Assembly (NCBI RefSeq): GCF_900177715.1
Contig: NZ_FXWG01000002.1
Coordinates: 62,001-126,000, forward strand
Source of the DNA: Altererythrobacter xiamenensis
GTDB taxonomy: Bacteria; Pseudomonadota; Alphaproteobacteria; Sphingomonadales; Sphingomonadaceae
Length of the DNA: 64,000 bases
Direction: 5' to 3'
Shown one piece after another: positions 1 to 9,752 of this stretch; within the stretch, counting starts at the first letter, position 1; each line of letters opens with the position of its first letter. The notes beneath the pieces are model-generated. The model was not told the DNA's origin. It saw only the letters and a list, made by a program, of their open reading frames with translations, and searched no databases. A program made the position numbers and the translations under genes.

Positions 1-331
1 CGCCAATGACCGGGTGATCACGCATGCCATAACCGCTCGAAAGGCGCGAACCGGCAAGCGGCATGCGCGACGGTATCGAAACAGCCGGCTGTGCGGTCGG
101 GCCGGTCGGGCCTGCCGTGTCCAGCGCTTCCCAGCTGGCGAAGAGCTGGCGGAAACGCGTGTCACCCGAAGTGAGCGTTTCGCCCTGTGCCTGACGGACC
201 GGTTCGGTCACATCGGCGGCGGCTGCGGCGGAAGAATTGGCTAGTGCCGGTGTGGCGGCAATCGATGCGATGCCGGCGATCAGCGCCAGGCATGCCTTCG
301 AACTACGAAAAAATGTTGCGACTTTCGTCAA
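1..331 (-). CDS. M23-family peptidoglycan endopeptidase, N-terminal part (cut by window edge)
   Basis: Reading leftwards from a TTG at 331, the frame stays open for 110 codons to the window edge. An AAAGGA Shine-Dalgarno lies about 7 nt upstream of the TTG, which is why I chose it. The first 30 or so residues form a signal peptide ending in ATPALA. A low-complexity stretch follows, and then SGYGMRDHPVIG, the entry motif of LytM/M23 metallopeptidases, with the first zinc-ligand His. The family cuts peptide cross-links of peptidoglycan in the periplasm. The rest of the catalytic domain lies outside the window. The family call rests on that motif alone. Confidence 0.78.
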   Translation of the reverse strand, partial: MTKVATFFRSSKACLALIAGIASIAATPALANSSAAAAADVTEPVRQAQGETLTSGDTRFRQLFASWEALDTAGPTGPTAQPAVSIPSRMPLAGSRLSSGYGMRDHPVIG

Positions 332-480
332 TGACCCGTCCTTTTATCAGCGCGCCCCCGCGCCGTGCGATCCGTTTATCGACCCGTTTCGACACTCCCC
401 AACGGTCGAATATCGGGCCACTCGTTAAGCGCCGGAACTTATCGACGCCTTGTGTGTTGCCGAGTTATCGAGCGAAAAGT

Positions 481-1284
481 TTACGAAGCAATACCCGCGT
501 AATAGTCCCGCGATAAACCGGCTGCGAGACGCGCTGAGTCGTTGAACGGTGGCTTAACTGCCCCGTGAAAATGCTTTTCGAGAAGGATTTTCCAAAGGTT
601 TTGGGGGGATTCGCCTGTTTCACCGGCAAGCCGCTCAAAGTGCTTGGTGCCCGCAGCCACATGACGGATTTCATCGTCAAGGATGCGACTCAGGATTTTC
701 GCGCCGTTTACATCTCCCTGCGCCCGCACCCGCTCCAGCGTCGAAGGCGTGACGTCAAGCCCGCGCGCCTCCAGCACCATCGGCACGACTGCCAGCCGCG
801 CCCGGACGTCGTGCGCGGTGTCCTCCGCCGCCTGCCACAAGCCGTCATGCGCGGGTAATGCGCCGTAGTGGCTCCCCATCGATTCGAGTTTGCGCGCGAG
901 CAGCGCGAAATGCATCGCCTCGTCGGCGGCGACAGAGAGAAAATCGTCGACGAACTCGCGTCCCTGATCGGCGCCGAAGCGCCCTGCCATGTCGAGCGCG
1001 AGGTCGATCGCGACGAACTCGATATGCGCCAGCGCGTGCCACAATGCGATTCGCCCGCGCTCCGATCCGCCTTTGGAGCGCCTCGGCATTTCCTTGGGCG
1101 CGAGCAGCTGCGGCGAATCAGGCCAGGCCGGCCGATCGGGCATCGCGACGTCGAAATCGAAGGCGAGCTTGCCCTGCCGCCAGTCGCGCACCAGCTTGCG
1201 CGTCGCGAAACATTTCGCGCGCGGGTCCGGCGTCAACAATGCCGCGCGAATGGCGCGCGCGATGGTCGGGTCGTTTGACGTCAC
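481..1284 (-). CDS. DUF455 ferritin-like protein
   Basis: A 267-residue protein that matches the DUF455 (PF04305) family by pattern. It has ferritin-like helices with repeated acidic/His pairs: HALAHIEFVAIDL near residue 88, ADEAMHFALLARKLE near 120 and LDDEIRHVAAGTKHF near 205, suited to a di-iron centre. It has no signal peptide. The start is a GTG, 7 nt beyond the bcp stop, so it is probably the last gene of a glnE-bcp-DUF455 transcript. The biochemical role is not established. Members resemble MiaE-type tRNA hydroxylases, but that is only a fold-level similarity. Confidence 0.85.
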   Translation of the reverse strand: MTSNDPTIARAIRAALLTPDPRAKCFATRKLVRDWRQGKLAFDFDVAMPDRPAWPDSPQLLAPKEMPRRSKGGSERGRIALWHALAHIEFVAIDLALDMAGRFGADQGREFVDDFLSVAADEAMHFALLARKLESMGSHYGALPAHDGLWQAAEDTAHDVRARLAVVPMVLEARGLDVTPSTLERVRAQGDVNGAKILSRILDDEIRHVAAGTKHFERLAGETGESPQNLWKILLEKHFHGAVKPPFNDSARLAAGLSRDYYAGIAS

Positions 1285-1291
1285 GACGGAA

Positions 1292-1765
1292 TCAGAGCGC
1301 TTTCGCCGCTTCGAGCACCTCTTCGGCGTGGCCCTTTACGCGCACCTTGTTCCAGACCTGCGCGATCTTGCCATCGTCATCGATCAGATAGGTCGTACGG
1401 ACCATGCCCATATAGGTGCGGCCGTAATTCTTCTTCTCGGTCCAGATCCCGATTGCATCGGACAGCCCGCCTTCCTCGGCATCGGTGGCGAGCGGCGTCG
1501 TCAGTTCGTGCTTGGCGATGAAATTCTGATGCTTCTTGGGCGAATCCTTGCTCACGCCGAGAAGCGCAACCCCTGTCTTGTCGAACTCGGGTTTGAGCGC
1601 CGTGAAGTCCTTCGCCTCGGTCGTGCAGCCGGGCGTATTGTCCTTGGGATAGAAGAACAGCACCAGCTTCTGCCCCTTGAAGTCGGACACCTTCACCGTG
1701 CCGCCATCGGGCGTTTCCATCGCGATGTCGGGCATGACGTCACCGACGCCGGGATTCTCGCTCAT
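1292..1765 (-). CDS. bcp: Thioredoxin-dependent thiol peroxidase (BCP / PrxQ type)
   Basis: A 157-residue AhpC/TSA-fold peroxiredoxin that reduces hydroperoxides in the cytoplasm. The peroxidatic Cys is C47 in FYPKDNTPGCTTEAKDF. The resolving Cys that many BCPs carry five residues later is Lys here, so it looks like a 1-Cys (or other-Cys) variant. I chose the ATG at 1765 because it overlaps the glnE stop as ATGA, implying translational coupling. An upstream start at 1804 would lengthen the N terminus without adding conserved sequence. It sits between glnE and the DUF455 gene in a minus-strand operon. Confidence 0.93.
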   Translation of the reverse strand: MSENPGVGDVMPDIAMETPDGGTVKVSDFKGQKLVLFFYPKDNTPGCTTEAKDFTALKPEFDKTGVALLGVSKDSPKKHQNFIAKHELTTPLATDAEEGGLSDAIGIWTEKKNYGRTYMGMVRTTYLIDDDGKIAQVWNKVRVKGHAEEVLEAAKAL

Positions 1766-4458
1766 ATCTCGATCTCCAGTTTCTCGTCGAAGGTCGCCTC
1801 CCACGCGGCTGCGACCTCTTGCCGGGCCGCTCTAAAGCGATCCATCAGCCGCGCAAAGTCTTCCTGCCCACAGGCCTGCGCCAATGCCTGTGCCGCTACC
1901 TTTGCCGGCTTGACGAGATCGGGCGCAAGCAGGCGCCCGGCGACGAGAATTCGCGTCATCAGGGCATGAGCCTCCACCAGTTCTGTCGGCACCAGTCCGT
2001 CGACCGCCAGCTGCGCGCAGGCCCCCGCGAGATCGGGGGTGAGCGCCGTATGATCGCGCAGTTGCAGGAAATGGATGAGGAACTCGAGGTCGACCAGTCC
2101 GCCGCGCAGCAGCTTGGCATCGAGCGGCCCTTTCGCTGGCTTGTGCGCCGCCATCTCACCCCGCATCGTCAGCACGTCCTCGCGCAGCCTGGCTACGTCT
2201 CGCGGTTGGCACAGGACGCTCTCTATCACCTCCTCGAGCTCCGCCTTCGCCACATCGGATGCGATCAGGACGCGAGCCCGGGTCAGCGCCATATGCTCCC
2301 AGGTCCACGCCGCTTCGCGCTGGTACTTGGCGAAACTTTCGAGCGTCGCTGCAAGCGGCCCTTGCGTGCCCTGCGGCCTCAGCCGCGTATCGACTTCGTA
2401 AAGCGCGCCCTGAGCAGTCGGGACCGAAAGTGCCGCGCTCACCCGCTGGGCGAGGCGATTGAAATAGTGCGTTGCACCCAGCGGGCGTTCGCCGTCCGAT
2501 TCCGCGCCCGATTCTCCGGTGAAGAGATAGATGATGTCGAGGTCAGAGGCATGGGTCAGCGCGCCTCCGCCGAACCTCCCAAGCCCCAGCACGATCAGCT
2601 CGCTGCCCTCGATATGGCCGTGCCTCCGCGCATATTCCTCGCTCGCCGCTTCATGGGCGACTTTCAGGCCCGCTTCTGCGGTGCGTGACAGCGCCTCTGC
2701 AATGTCGAGCGGGTCGTGCACCGCCTGGATCAATTGCAGGCCGAGCGTGAAGCGCTGCTCGCCGGTGACCACGCGGATCCGGTCGAGGCGGCGTTCGTAG
2801 TCGGCATCCGCATCGCGAGCGCGCATGCGCTTTGCCAGCGCGTCGACGCTGCCGGGCAGATCGAGCGCGCTCTTGTCGATCAGCGTGTCGAGCAGTTCGG
2901 GATGCCGTCCGAGTTCATCGGCAAGGGTCGGAGCAAGGGTAAGCATCGCCAGCAATTGGTCGAGCAGGCCGGGTCGCGCTTCCAGCAGGCGGAAGAGATT
3001 GATCGCCGAGGAGGCATTGGAGAGGAGGTTCTCCCACCTGACCAACGCCCGTTCGGGATCGTCAGCCCCGGCCAGCGCATCGAGCAGCGCAGGCAGCATC
3101 GCATCGAAGGCTTCGAGTGCGGCCGGGGATCGAAGCGCGCGGTAGCGCCCGTCGCGCCAGCCAGCGATGCGATCTGCCAATCGCGCAGGCTCGGCAAAGC
3201 CGAGTTTGTCGAGATGGCCCTCCGTGCCCGCATCGATCTCGGCGGCGATGGTCGCGTCCTCGCCCTCGGTGATAAGCGTATCGTAGGACCGGGCGACGGC
3301 CTCTGTAATTGCGCGCAGTTCCTCCACCAGCGCCGCACCATCCGCCAGCCCGTCGAGCCGCGCCACGCTGTCGAGCGCGTCGCCTTCGGGCAGAGCATGG
3401 GTCTGGCGGTCATGAACCATTTGCAGCCGGTGCTCGACGACGCGCAGCCGGTCATAGGATTCGCCCAGCATCTGCGCTTCCTCGGCCGCGATCAGCCCGG
3501 CGCCCGCCAGCGCATCGAGCGCCTCCCGCGTACCGCGCACCCTCAGGGAGCGATTGCGCCCCCCGTGGATCAGCTGATGTGTCTGGGCGAAGAATTCGAT
3601 CTCGCGAATTCCGCCGCGCCCGTGCTTCAAATTGAAGCCCGGCCCGACATCCTTCGGCCCCTTGTAATTGGCGCGAATCCGCTGGGTGAGCCTGCGGATC
3701 TCTTCGATTGCACCGAAGTCGAGGCTCGATCGCCAGACGAAGGGCTGGATCTGGCGAAGGAACTGCTCGCCCGCCTCGATATCGCCGGCCGCCGCGCGCG
3801 CGCGAATGTAAGCCGCCCGCTCCCAGGCGAGCGCCATGCTTTCATAGTGCGTGAGCGCCGCATTGCACGAAATCGCAAGCGGGCTGACTTCGCTCGCCGG
3901 GCGCAGGCGCAGGTCGACGCGGAAGACATAGCCTTCGTCCGTCGTCTCGCCGAGCAGTTTGACCACCTCGCGCGCATAGCGTTGTGCCGCTTCGCCGGGC
4001 TCGTCCCGCACCCGGCGGGGCAGGGTTTGGGGATCGTACAGCAGGATCGGGTCGATGTCGGATGAATAGTTGAGCTCATGCGCGCCGTGCTTGCCCAGGG
4101 CGAGGGCAATCATGCCATTGGGATCGCCGCTCTCCACCCGCCGGGTGATCGCCTCGCTGATGGCGAAGCCGAGCGCGCGGTCGGCGAGGTCGGACAATTC
4201 GACCATCACGGTGTCGAGCGAAAATGCCCCGGCCAGATCGCCCACCGCCAGCGCGGTCGCATAGCCGAGCCGTTCGCGCCGCAGGGCTGCGCCCACCGAT
4301 GGTGCGTCCGCTCCGGCCTGCCGCGCCCATTCGAGCGCCGCATCGCCTTCACCGCTCGCCAGCAAGCTTTCGAGTTCGGGCTGACGGGACAGCGCGCGTG
4401 CGAGAAAAGGCGCCTCCGCCTTCGCGCGCTCCAGTGCGTCTCTCCATTCGCTCGCCAT
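1762..4458 (-). CDS. glnE: Bifunctional glutamine synthetase adenylyltransferase / adenylyl-removing enzyme
   Basis: An 898-residue enzyme that adds AMP to, and removes it from, glutamine synthetase in response to PII, tuning nitrogen assimilation. Two nucleotidyltransferase domains are visible: GKHGAHELNYSSDIDPILLY in the N-terminal half and GLGRFGGGALTHASDLDIIY in the C-terminal half, each with the GS...D-x-D signature. The length is close to the usual roughly 950 residues. The chosen ATG at 4458 gives MASEWRD; an in-frame start further upstream would add a non-conserved Arg/Cys-rich tail. The stop overlaps the bcp start (ATGA). It is divergent from the M28 peptidase gene. Confidence 0.96.
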   Translation of the reverse strand: MASEWRDALERAKAEAPFLARALSRQPELESLLASGEGDAALEWARQAGADAPSVGAALRRERLGYATALAVGDLAGAFSLDTVMVELSDLADRALGFAISEAITRRVESGDPNGMIALALGKHGAHELNYSSDIDPILLYDPQTLPRRVRDEPGEAAQRYAREVVKLLGETTDEGYVFRVDLRLRPASEVSPLAISCNAALTHYESMALAWERAAYIRARAAAGDIEAGEQFLRQIQPFVWRSSLDFGAIEEIRRLTQRIRANYKGPKDVGPGFNLKHGRGGIREIEFFAQTHQLIHGGRNRSLRVRGTREALDALAGAGLIAAEEAQMLGESYDRLRVVEHRLQMVHDRQTHALPEGDALDSVARLDGLADGAALVEELRAITEAVARSYDTLITEGEDATIAAEIDAGTEGHLDKLGFAEPARLADRIAGWRDGRYRALRSPAALEAFDAMLPALLDALAGADDPERALVRWENLLSNASSAINLFRLLEARPGLLDQLLAMLTLAPTLADELGRHPELLDTLIDKSALDLPGSVDALAKRMRARDADADYERRLDRIRVVTGEQRFTLGLQLIQAVHDPLDIAEALSRTAEAGLKVAHEAASEEYARRHGHIEGSELIVLGLGRFGGGALTHASDLDIIYLFTGESGAESDGERPLGATHYFNRLAQRVSAALSVPTAQGALYEVDTRLRPQGTQGPLAATLESFAKYQREAAWTWEHMALTRARVLIASDVAKAELEEVIESVLCQPRDVARLREDVLTMRGEMAAHKPAKGPLDAKLLRGGLVDLEFLIHFLQLRDHTALTPDLAGACAQLAVDGLVPTELVEAHALMTRILVAGRLLAPDLVKPAKVAAQALAQACGQEDFARLMDRFRAARQEVAAAWEATFDEKLEIEI

Positions 4459-4568
4459 ATCCGCTCCCTGCCCGCAGCAGCGGGCGCACGCAAGCGCTGC
4501 CGCCTTGCCCCGCCTGCCATGCTCTGCGATGGAGGCGCGATCAGATCCACGAGAGGAACCACACAATC

Positions 4569-6257
4569 ATGATCCGGACTGCCCTGCTCGCAGCAGCCGC
4601 GCTGTCGCTCTCCGCCTGCGGAGATGCACCTGCAAGCGAAACAGACACGTCGCTCGACATTCCCGAGGTCGCGGAAGGCGACATTTCCGAAGACACGATG
4701 AAGGACGTGACGAGAATACTTTCCTCCGACGAGTTCGAAGGGCGCATGCCCGGCTCGGCAGGCGAGGAGAAAACCGTCGCGCTGTTGACCGAACGTTTCG
4801 AAGCGGCGGGGCTCGAGCCCGGCAACAATGGGTCATGGGTGCAGGACGTGCCGCTGGTCGAGATCACCGGCAGGGACTTCGCCCCGCTCACGATCAAGGG
4901 CGACGGTGTCGATCTCAGCTATGATTTCGGCGAGGACTGGGTCGGCGTGACCTATCGCGAGGACGCGGCGACGACGCTGGCGAACAGCGAGATGGTCTTT
5001 GTCGGTTACGGCATCAACGCCCCCGAACGCGGCTGGAACGATTACGAAGGCGTCGACGTGAAGGGCAAGACGGTGGTCGTCCTCGTCAATGACCCCGATT
5101 ACGAGACCCAGGGCCTCGAAGGTCCGTTCAATGGCCGCGCCATGACCTATTACGGCCGCTGGAGCTACAAATACGAGGAAGCCGCGCGCCAGGGTGCCGC
5201 CGGTGTCCTGATCGTCCATGACACCGAGCCGGCAAGCTATGGCTGGAACGTCGTCGAAAGCAGCTGGTCGGGCCCGCAGGCCTATGCCCAGCGCGGTGAG
5301 GACGCGCCCCCGCTCACCACCATGAACGGCTGGGTGCAGAAGGAAGTCGCGCGCGAAATTCTCAAGGCTGCAGGCCAGGACCTCGACGCGCTCAGTGCAG
5401 CCGCGAAGAAGAAGGGCTTCGAAGCGGTTCCGCTCGGCCTCAGCGCCTCCACCGAATTCGAGAACGACATTCGCACCTTCGCCTCGAAAAACGTGATCGG
5501 CATCCTGCCGGGCAGCGAACGTCCTGACGAATATGTCATCCACACAGCGCACTGGGATCACCTCGGCCGCTGCACCGCTGCGCCTGACGGTGACGACATC
5601 TGCAACGGTGCGGTCGACAATGCCACCGGCACCGCGGCGCTGGTCGCGCTGGCCGAAGCGCATGCCAAGGCCGGAGCGCCCAAGCGTACGCTGGTCTTCC
5701 TCGCCGTGACGGCCGAGGAATCAGGCCTGCTCGGCGCGCATTATTACGCCGAGAACCCGGTTTTCCCGCTCTCCCAGACGGTCGGCGGGATCAACATGGA
5801 CGCTTTCCTGATCGCAGGTCCATCGAAGGATGTGGTCGTGGTCGGCCCGGGCAAGTCGCAGCTCGACCAGTTCCTCGATAGTGCCCTGACCGCCGATGGT
5901 CGTACCGCCACGCCCAACCCCAACCCCGAAGCGGGCTATTACTACCGCTCCGACCACTTCGCCTTCGCCAAGCGCGGCGTGCCGATGCTCTACGTCGATG
6001 GCGGCGAAGACCTCGTCGAAGGCGGCAAGGAAGCGGGCGCGGCGGTCGCAGCCGACTACCGCGAGAACCGCTATCACGGTCCGAAGGACGAGTATGACGA
6101 GAACTGGGACTGGTCGGGCGTGATGGCCGACCTCCAGCTGTTCTACCGGATCGGCCGCTCGCTGGCGGAAAGCGGCAGCTGGCCGAACTGGGTCGAGGGC
6201 GACGAGTTCCGCGGCATCCGCGACGAGGACTGCGCCGCGAGCGAATCCGGCTGCTGA
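4569..6257 (+). CDS. M28-family metallopeptidase, lipoprotein
   Basis: A 562-residue exported protein. The N terminus, with LSLSACGD, is a lipoprotein signal with the lipobox Cys near residue 17. A PA-type insert covers roughly residues 130-290. The M28 di-zinc site follows: HTAHWDHLG, a DNATGTAAL aspartate, TAEESGLLGAHYY with the catalytic Glu, and YYRSDHFAFAKRG near the end. This pattern fits aminopeptidase Y / glutamate carboxypeptidase-like enzymes that trim peptides in the periplasm. The start follows a GAGAGG ribosome site. It is followed 34 nt later by the agmatine deiminase gene on the same strand, so co-transcription is plausible. Confidence 0.92.
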   Translation: MIRTALLAAAALSLSACGDAPASETDTSLDIPEVAEGDISEDTMKDVTRILSSDEFEGRMPGSAGEEKTVALLTERFEAAGLEPGNNGSWVQDVPLVEITGRDFAPLTIKGDGVDLSYDFGEDWVGVTYREDAATTLANSEMVFVGYGINAPERGWNDYEGVDVKGKTVVVLVNDPDYETQGLEGPFNGRAMTYYGRWSYKYEEAARQGAAGVLIVHDTEPASYGWNVVESSWSGPQAYAQRGEDAPPLTTMNGWVQKEVAREILKAAGQDLDALSAAAKKKGFEAVPLGLSASTEFENDIRTFASKNVIGILPGSERPDEYVIHTAHWDHLGRCTAAPDGDDICNGAVDNATGTAALVALAEAHAKAGAPKRTLVFLAVTAEESGLLGAHYYAENPVFPLSQTVGGINMDAFLIAGPSKDVVVVGPGKSQLDQFLDSALTADGRTATPNPNPEAGYYYRSDHFAFAKRGVPMLYVDGGEDLVEGGKEAGAAVAADYRENRYHGPKDEYDENWDWSGVMADLQLFYRIGRSLAESGSWPNWVEGDEFRGIRDEDCAASESGC

Positions 6258-6291
6258 TCGACGCGCGAACTCAAGAACGGAAAACCGGTCC

Positions 6292-7272
6292 ATGGCCAAT
6301 ATCGTGATGCCTCCCGAATGGGCGCCGCAGGATTGGCTGTGGATCGGCTTTCCGCATCTGGCCGAGGAATGGCCGGGCTATCTCGAACGCGCTCAGGAAC
6401 AGATCGCCGGTTTCGCCAATGCCGTTGCAGAAAGCGGGCAGGAAGTCCGCCTGCTGGTGCGCGACGAAGCGAACGAGGCGCGCGCGCGCGAACTTGTGTC
6501 CGGAGCAGTCCAGCTCGAACGCCGGGTCTTCGGTGACGTCTGGCTGCGCGATACCGGCCCGCTCGTGCGCGCCGATGGCAGCGCGCTGCGCTGCCGCTTC
6601 AACGGGTGGGGCGAGAAGTATGAGATGCCCGGCGACGAGACGATCGGCGCAGAGCTTGCGCGCGATGCGGCCCTGCCCGTCGTCACCAGCGACTGGATAC
6701 TCGAAGGCGGTGCGGTTGACGGTGACGGCACCGGAACGGTGCTGACGACCGAGCAGTGCCTGCTCAACCCCAATCGCAACCCAGAACTGTCACGCGAGGA
6801 AATCGAGGCGCGACTGGCGCGCGATCTCGGCTTCACCCGCGTGGTCTGGCTGGGCGATGGCCTGATCAATGATCACACCGACGGCCATGTCGACAATCTC
6901 GCGCGCTTCGTGGCGCCCGGCGAACTCGTGTTGCCGCGCGCGACGGGCGCTGATGATCCCAACGCGGCGATCTATGCCGATGCCAAGGCGCGCATTCTCG
7001 ATGCCGGGCTGACGTTGCACGAAATCCCTTCCCCCGGACGGATCGAGCGCGACGGGAGAGTCGAGCCTGCAAGCTATGCCAACTTCGCGATCACCAGCAA
7101 TCTGGTCGTGGTCCCGACCTTCGGCTCGCCCCATGACGAGATCGGAGTCGCTGCCATCGGTGCGCTCTTCCCCGATCGCGCTACGATCGGCCTCCCGGGC
7201 GATGCCGTGCTGGCGGGCGGCGGCGGATTCCACTGCGCCAGCCAGCAAATGCCGAGCCTTTCCAAGGATTAG
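6292..7272 (+). CDS. aguA: Agmatine deiminase
   Basis: A 326-residue member of the peptidyl-arginine-deiminase fold. It hydrolyses agmatine to N-carbamoylputrescine and ammonia on the way to putrescine. Visible active-site blocks are VWLRDTGP, WILEGGAVD, NDHTDGHVDN and the C-terminal GGGGFHCASQQMP with catalytic C315. The length is slightly short of the usual 340-370 residues. No aguB (carbamoylputrescine amidase) is adjacent. The start has no strong competitor. It is probably co-transcribed with the upstream M28 peptidase gene. Confidence 0.93.
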   Translation: MANIVMPPEWAPQDWLWIGFPHLAEEWPGYLERAQEQIAGFANAVAESGQEVRLLVRDEANEARARELVSGAVQLERRVFGDVWLRDTGPLVRADGSALRCRFNGWGEKYEMPGDETIGAELARDAALPVVTSDWILEGGAVDGDGTGTVLTTEQCLLNPNRNPELSREEIEARLARDLGFTRVVWLGDGLINDHTDGHVDNLARFVAPGELVLPRATGADDPNAAIYADAKARILDAGLTLHEIPSPGRIERDGRVEPASYANFAITSNLVVVPTFGSPHDEIGVAAIGALFPDRATIGLPGDAVLAGGGGFHCASQQMPSLSKD

Positions 7273-7318
7273 ACCGCGTTTAACGCTTGCTTAGTAATTG
7301 CCCGCGAAAATGGGCGCC

Positions 7319-7459
7319 ATGTCCAAGGTCATTGCTCTTTCGCGCGCGGTCCGGTTGGCGGATAAAGTCGCTGAGGCACAGGCCGAGATGATCCGGTTCA
7401 CGCTGGTCACATCTTGCGCTGTCGCACTCATTGCCGCCGGCCGCGCGCTCCCTTTTTGA
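7319..7459 (+). CDS. Small hypothetical membrane protein (46 aa)
   Basis: An ATG-started ORF of 46 codons. An amphipathic N-terminal helix (residues 1-25) precedes a short hydrophobic stretch, FTLVTSCAVALIAAG. It lies between aguA and thrS, with its own upstream region. That region holds a TTAA-N7-TTAGT element at 7280-7295, an imperfect match to the CtrA consensus TTAA-N7-TTAAC. The Shine-Dalgarno is weak. I do not recognise a family. It could be spurious, but it has sensible composition and lies in otherwise unused sequence. Confidence 0.4.
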   Translation: MSKVIALSRAVRLADKVAEAQAEMIRFTLVTSCAVALIAAGRALPF

Positions 7460-7498
7460 GCGCAGACTGACTTGAAACCTGGCTGACCGCCAACCCGA

Positions 7499-9538
7499 TC
7501 AGCGAAGATCGGGCGGCGTCGCTTCATCCTTCAGCATCGCAATCGCCTCGTCGAGCGTCATGACGCGCTGGTCCTTTTCGCCCAGCGTGCGCACCGCGAC
7601 GGTGCCTTCCTCGGCTTCACGCTTGCCGACCACCAGCAGCTGCGGAACCTTCGCCAGCGAGTGTTCGCGCACCTTGTAGTTGATCTTCTCGTTGCGAAGA
7701 TCGCTCTCGACGCGAATGCCCGCAGCTTCCAGCTTGGCCACCGCTTCCTTCGCATAGCCGTCCGCATCCGAAACGATCGTCGCGACCACCGCCTGCGTCG
7801 GCGCGAGCCATACCGGCAAGCGCCCTGCGAAATGCTCGATCAGAATGCCGATGAAGCGCTCATACGAGCCGAAGATCGCGCGGTGCAGCATGACTGGACG
7901 GTGCTTTTCGCCATCCTCGCCGATGTAGGTCGCATCGAGACGGTCGGGCAGCACGCGGTCGCCCTGGATCGTGCCGACCTGCCACGTCCGTCCGATCGCG
8001 TCGGTCAGGTGCCATTCGAGCTTGGGCGCATAGAACGCGCCTTCGCCCGGAAGTTCCTCCCAACCGAACTCGTCGTTCATCATGCCCGCTTCCCGGACGG
8101 CATCGCGCAGTTCCTGCTCCGCCTTGTCCCAGTCCGCATCGGAGCCGAGCCGCTTTTCGGGCCGCAGCGCGAGCTTGATCGCGAAATTGAAGCCGAAATC
8201 CTTGTAGACGTCAGCGGCGAGGCGACAGAAAGCGCGGACTTCCTCGACCACCTGCGCCTCGGTGCAGAAGATATGCGCATCGTCCTGCGTGAACTGCCGC
8301 ACGCGCATCAGCCCGTGGAGCGCGCCATGCGGTTCGTTGCGGTGGCAGCAGCCCATCTCGCCCAGCCGGATCGGCAGGTCGCGATAGGAGGTGATGCCCT
8401 GCTTGAAGACCAGCACGTGGGCCGGGCAGTTCATCGGCTTGATCGCCATCCAGTTGGCGTCCGAGGCGACATGCGGATTGGCGCCCTTGCCATCATTGTC
8501 GTCGCCCAGCCCTTCGACTTCGGGCACGATGTCGGGCACGGCGAACATGTTCTCAGCATATTTGCCCCAGTGGCCGGACTGCTCCCACTGGCGCACGTCC
8601 ATTAGCTGAGGCGTCTTGATTTCCCGATAGCCGGCGGCGTCCATCTTGCGGCGCATATAGGCCTCCAGCTCGCGCCAGATGCGATAGCCGTTGGGATGCC
8701 AGAACACGCTGCCATGCGCTTCTTCCTGCAGGTGGAACAGGTCCATCTCGCGCCCCAGCTTGCGGTGGTCGCGCTTGGCCGCTTCCTCCAGCCGCGTGAG
8801 GTGGGCATTCAGCTGTTTCTTGTTGAGCCAGCCGGTGCCGTAGATACGCGTCAGCTGCGCATTGTTCTGATCGCCGCGCCAGTATGCCCCGGCGACGCGC
8901 ATCAGCTTGAACGCCTGCGGGTCGAGCTTGCCGGTCGAGGCCAGATGGGGCCCGCGGCACATGTCGAGCCACGCGCCTTCGCTGCCCGGTTCGCCCGACC
9001 AGTAGACCGTCAGCTCCTCGTCCTCGGGCAGTTCCCTGGCCCATTCGGCCTTGAAGGTTTCGCCTTCGGCCTGCCACTTCTCGATCAGCTGCTCGCGGCT
9101 CCAGACTTCGCGCACCAGCGGCTTGTCCGCCTTGATGATCTCGCGCATCTTTTCCTCGATCGCGGGCAGATCCTCTGACGAAAACGGCTCGCGCGTGTCG
9201 GGGGCCTTCACATCATAGTAGAAGCCATCGTCGGTCGCCGGACCGAAAGTGATCTGCGTGCCGGGCCAGAGCGCCTGCACCGCCTCGGCGAGGACGTGGG
9301 CATAGTCGTGCCGCGCCAGTTCGAGCGCATCCGCCTCGTCGCGCGCAGTGATCAGGGCAAGCTCGGCGTCGCCTTCGAAAGGCCGGTTGAGATCGCGCAC
9401 CTCCCCATCCACGCGCGCGGCGAGAGCCGCCTTGGCAAGACCCGGACCGATCGCGGCCGCAACGTCTCCCGGGGTCGATCCCGGTTCCATCTCGCGCACC
9501 GATCCATCGGGCAGGCTGATCTTGAGCAATTCGGTCAT
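7499..9538 (-). CDS. thrS: Threonyl-tRNA synthetase
   Basis: A 679-residue class II synthetase that charges tRNA-Thr. An N-terminal TGS domain (about 1-65) is followed by the N2 editing domain, where the [11 protein letters not shown]is pair lies near residue 78. The catalytic core has [11 protein letters not shown] and [26 protein letters not shown] with the zinc ligands. The anticodon-binding domain ends near [11 protein letters not shown]. The gene is transcribed from a promoter about 215 nt upstream, through a leader that encodes a threonine-rich peptide (9674-9745) and alternative RNA structures. Threonine-dependent control is therefore likely. Confidence 0.97.
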   Translation of the reverse strand: MTELLKISLPDGSVREMEPGSTPGDVAAAIGPGLAKAALAARVDGEVRDLNRPFEGDAELALITARDEADALELARHDYAHVLAEAVQALWPGTQITFGPATDDGFYYDVKAPDTREPFSSEDLPAIEEKMREIIKADKPLVREVWSREQLIEKWQAEGETFKAEWARELPEDEELTVYWSGEPGSEGAWLDMCRGPHLASTGKLDPQAFKLMRVAGAYWRGDQNNAQLTRIYGTGWLNKKQLNAHLTRLEEAAKRDHRKLGREMDLFHLQEEAHGSVFWHPNGYRIWRELEAYMRRKMDAAGYREIKTPQLMDVRQWEQSGHWGKYAENMFAVPDIVPEVEGLGDDNDGKGANPHVASDANWMAIKPMNCPAHVLVFKQGITSYRDLPIRLGEMGCCHRNEPHGALHGLMRVRQFTQDDAHIFCTEAQVVEEVRAFCRLAADVYKDFGFNFAIKLALRPEKRLGSDADWDKAEQELRDAVREAGMMNDEFGWEELPGEGAFYAPKLEWHLTDAIGRTWQVGTIQGDRVLPDRLDATYIGEDGEKHRPVMLHRAIFGSYERFIGILIEHFAGRLPVWLAPTQAVVATIVSDADGYAKEAVAKLEAAGIRVESDLRNEKINYKVREHSLAKVPQLLVVGKREAEEGTVAVRTLGEKDQRVMTLDEAIAMLKDEATPPDLR

Positions 9539-9745
9539 CGTTCAATCTTTCGCGTCTTTGCGCGCGCCTTTTGCACATAGCGGCGCGCACCGGAAGAGCG
9601 GTGTCGGTCATTCTTTGCCGATTTCGAGGGGCTGACACCGATGCCACCCGAAATCGGGTGGCGGATCGTGCGACTAAGCCGCGACCGACCGCCCCCGGAT
9701 ATCCGAGGTCGTAGTGGTCGTGGTGGTAGTCAGCAGCTTGGCCAT
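9539..9745 (-). promoter_or_regulatory. thrS leader: candidate threonine attenuator
   Basis: A 207-nt untranslated leader, apart from its short ORF, between the predicted transcript start and thrS. After the leader-ORF stop, the RNA carries CCACCCGATTTCGGGTGG (9644-9661), a 7-bp hairpin with a 4-nt loop. Its central CCGATTTCG is perfectly complementary to CGAAATCGG further down (9618-9626). The two pairings exclude each other. The second strand also lies inside a CGGTGTC/GACACCG stem (9599-9605 with 9634-9640). No U-run follows any stem, so control would be Rho-dependent or translational rather than a classic intrinsic terminator. Structures were judged by eye. Confidence 0.6.
9674..9745 (-). 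CDS. thrS leader peptide with eight consecutive Thr codons
   Basis: A 23-codon ORF starting at ATG 9745. It reads MAKLL, then eight Thr codons in a row (9707-9730, using ACT, ACC and ACG), then SDIRGRSVAA and a TAG. It sits directly upstream of threonyl-tRNA synthetase. That is the layout of ribosome-mediated attenuation, in which scarce Thr-tRNA stalls the ribosome on the Thr codons. It has no Shine-Dalgarno, but the predicted transcription start falls on or next to the ATG, so it may be translated as a leaderless message. Confidence 0.72.
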   Translation of the reverse strand: MAKLLTTTTTTTTSDIRGRSVAA

Positions 9746-9752
9746 GGGGGGA

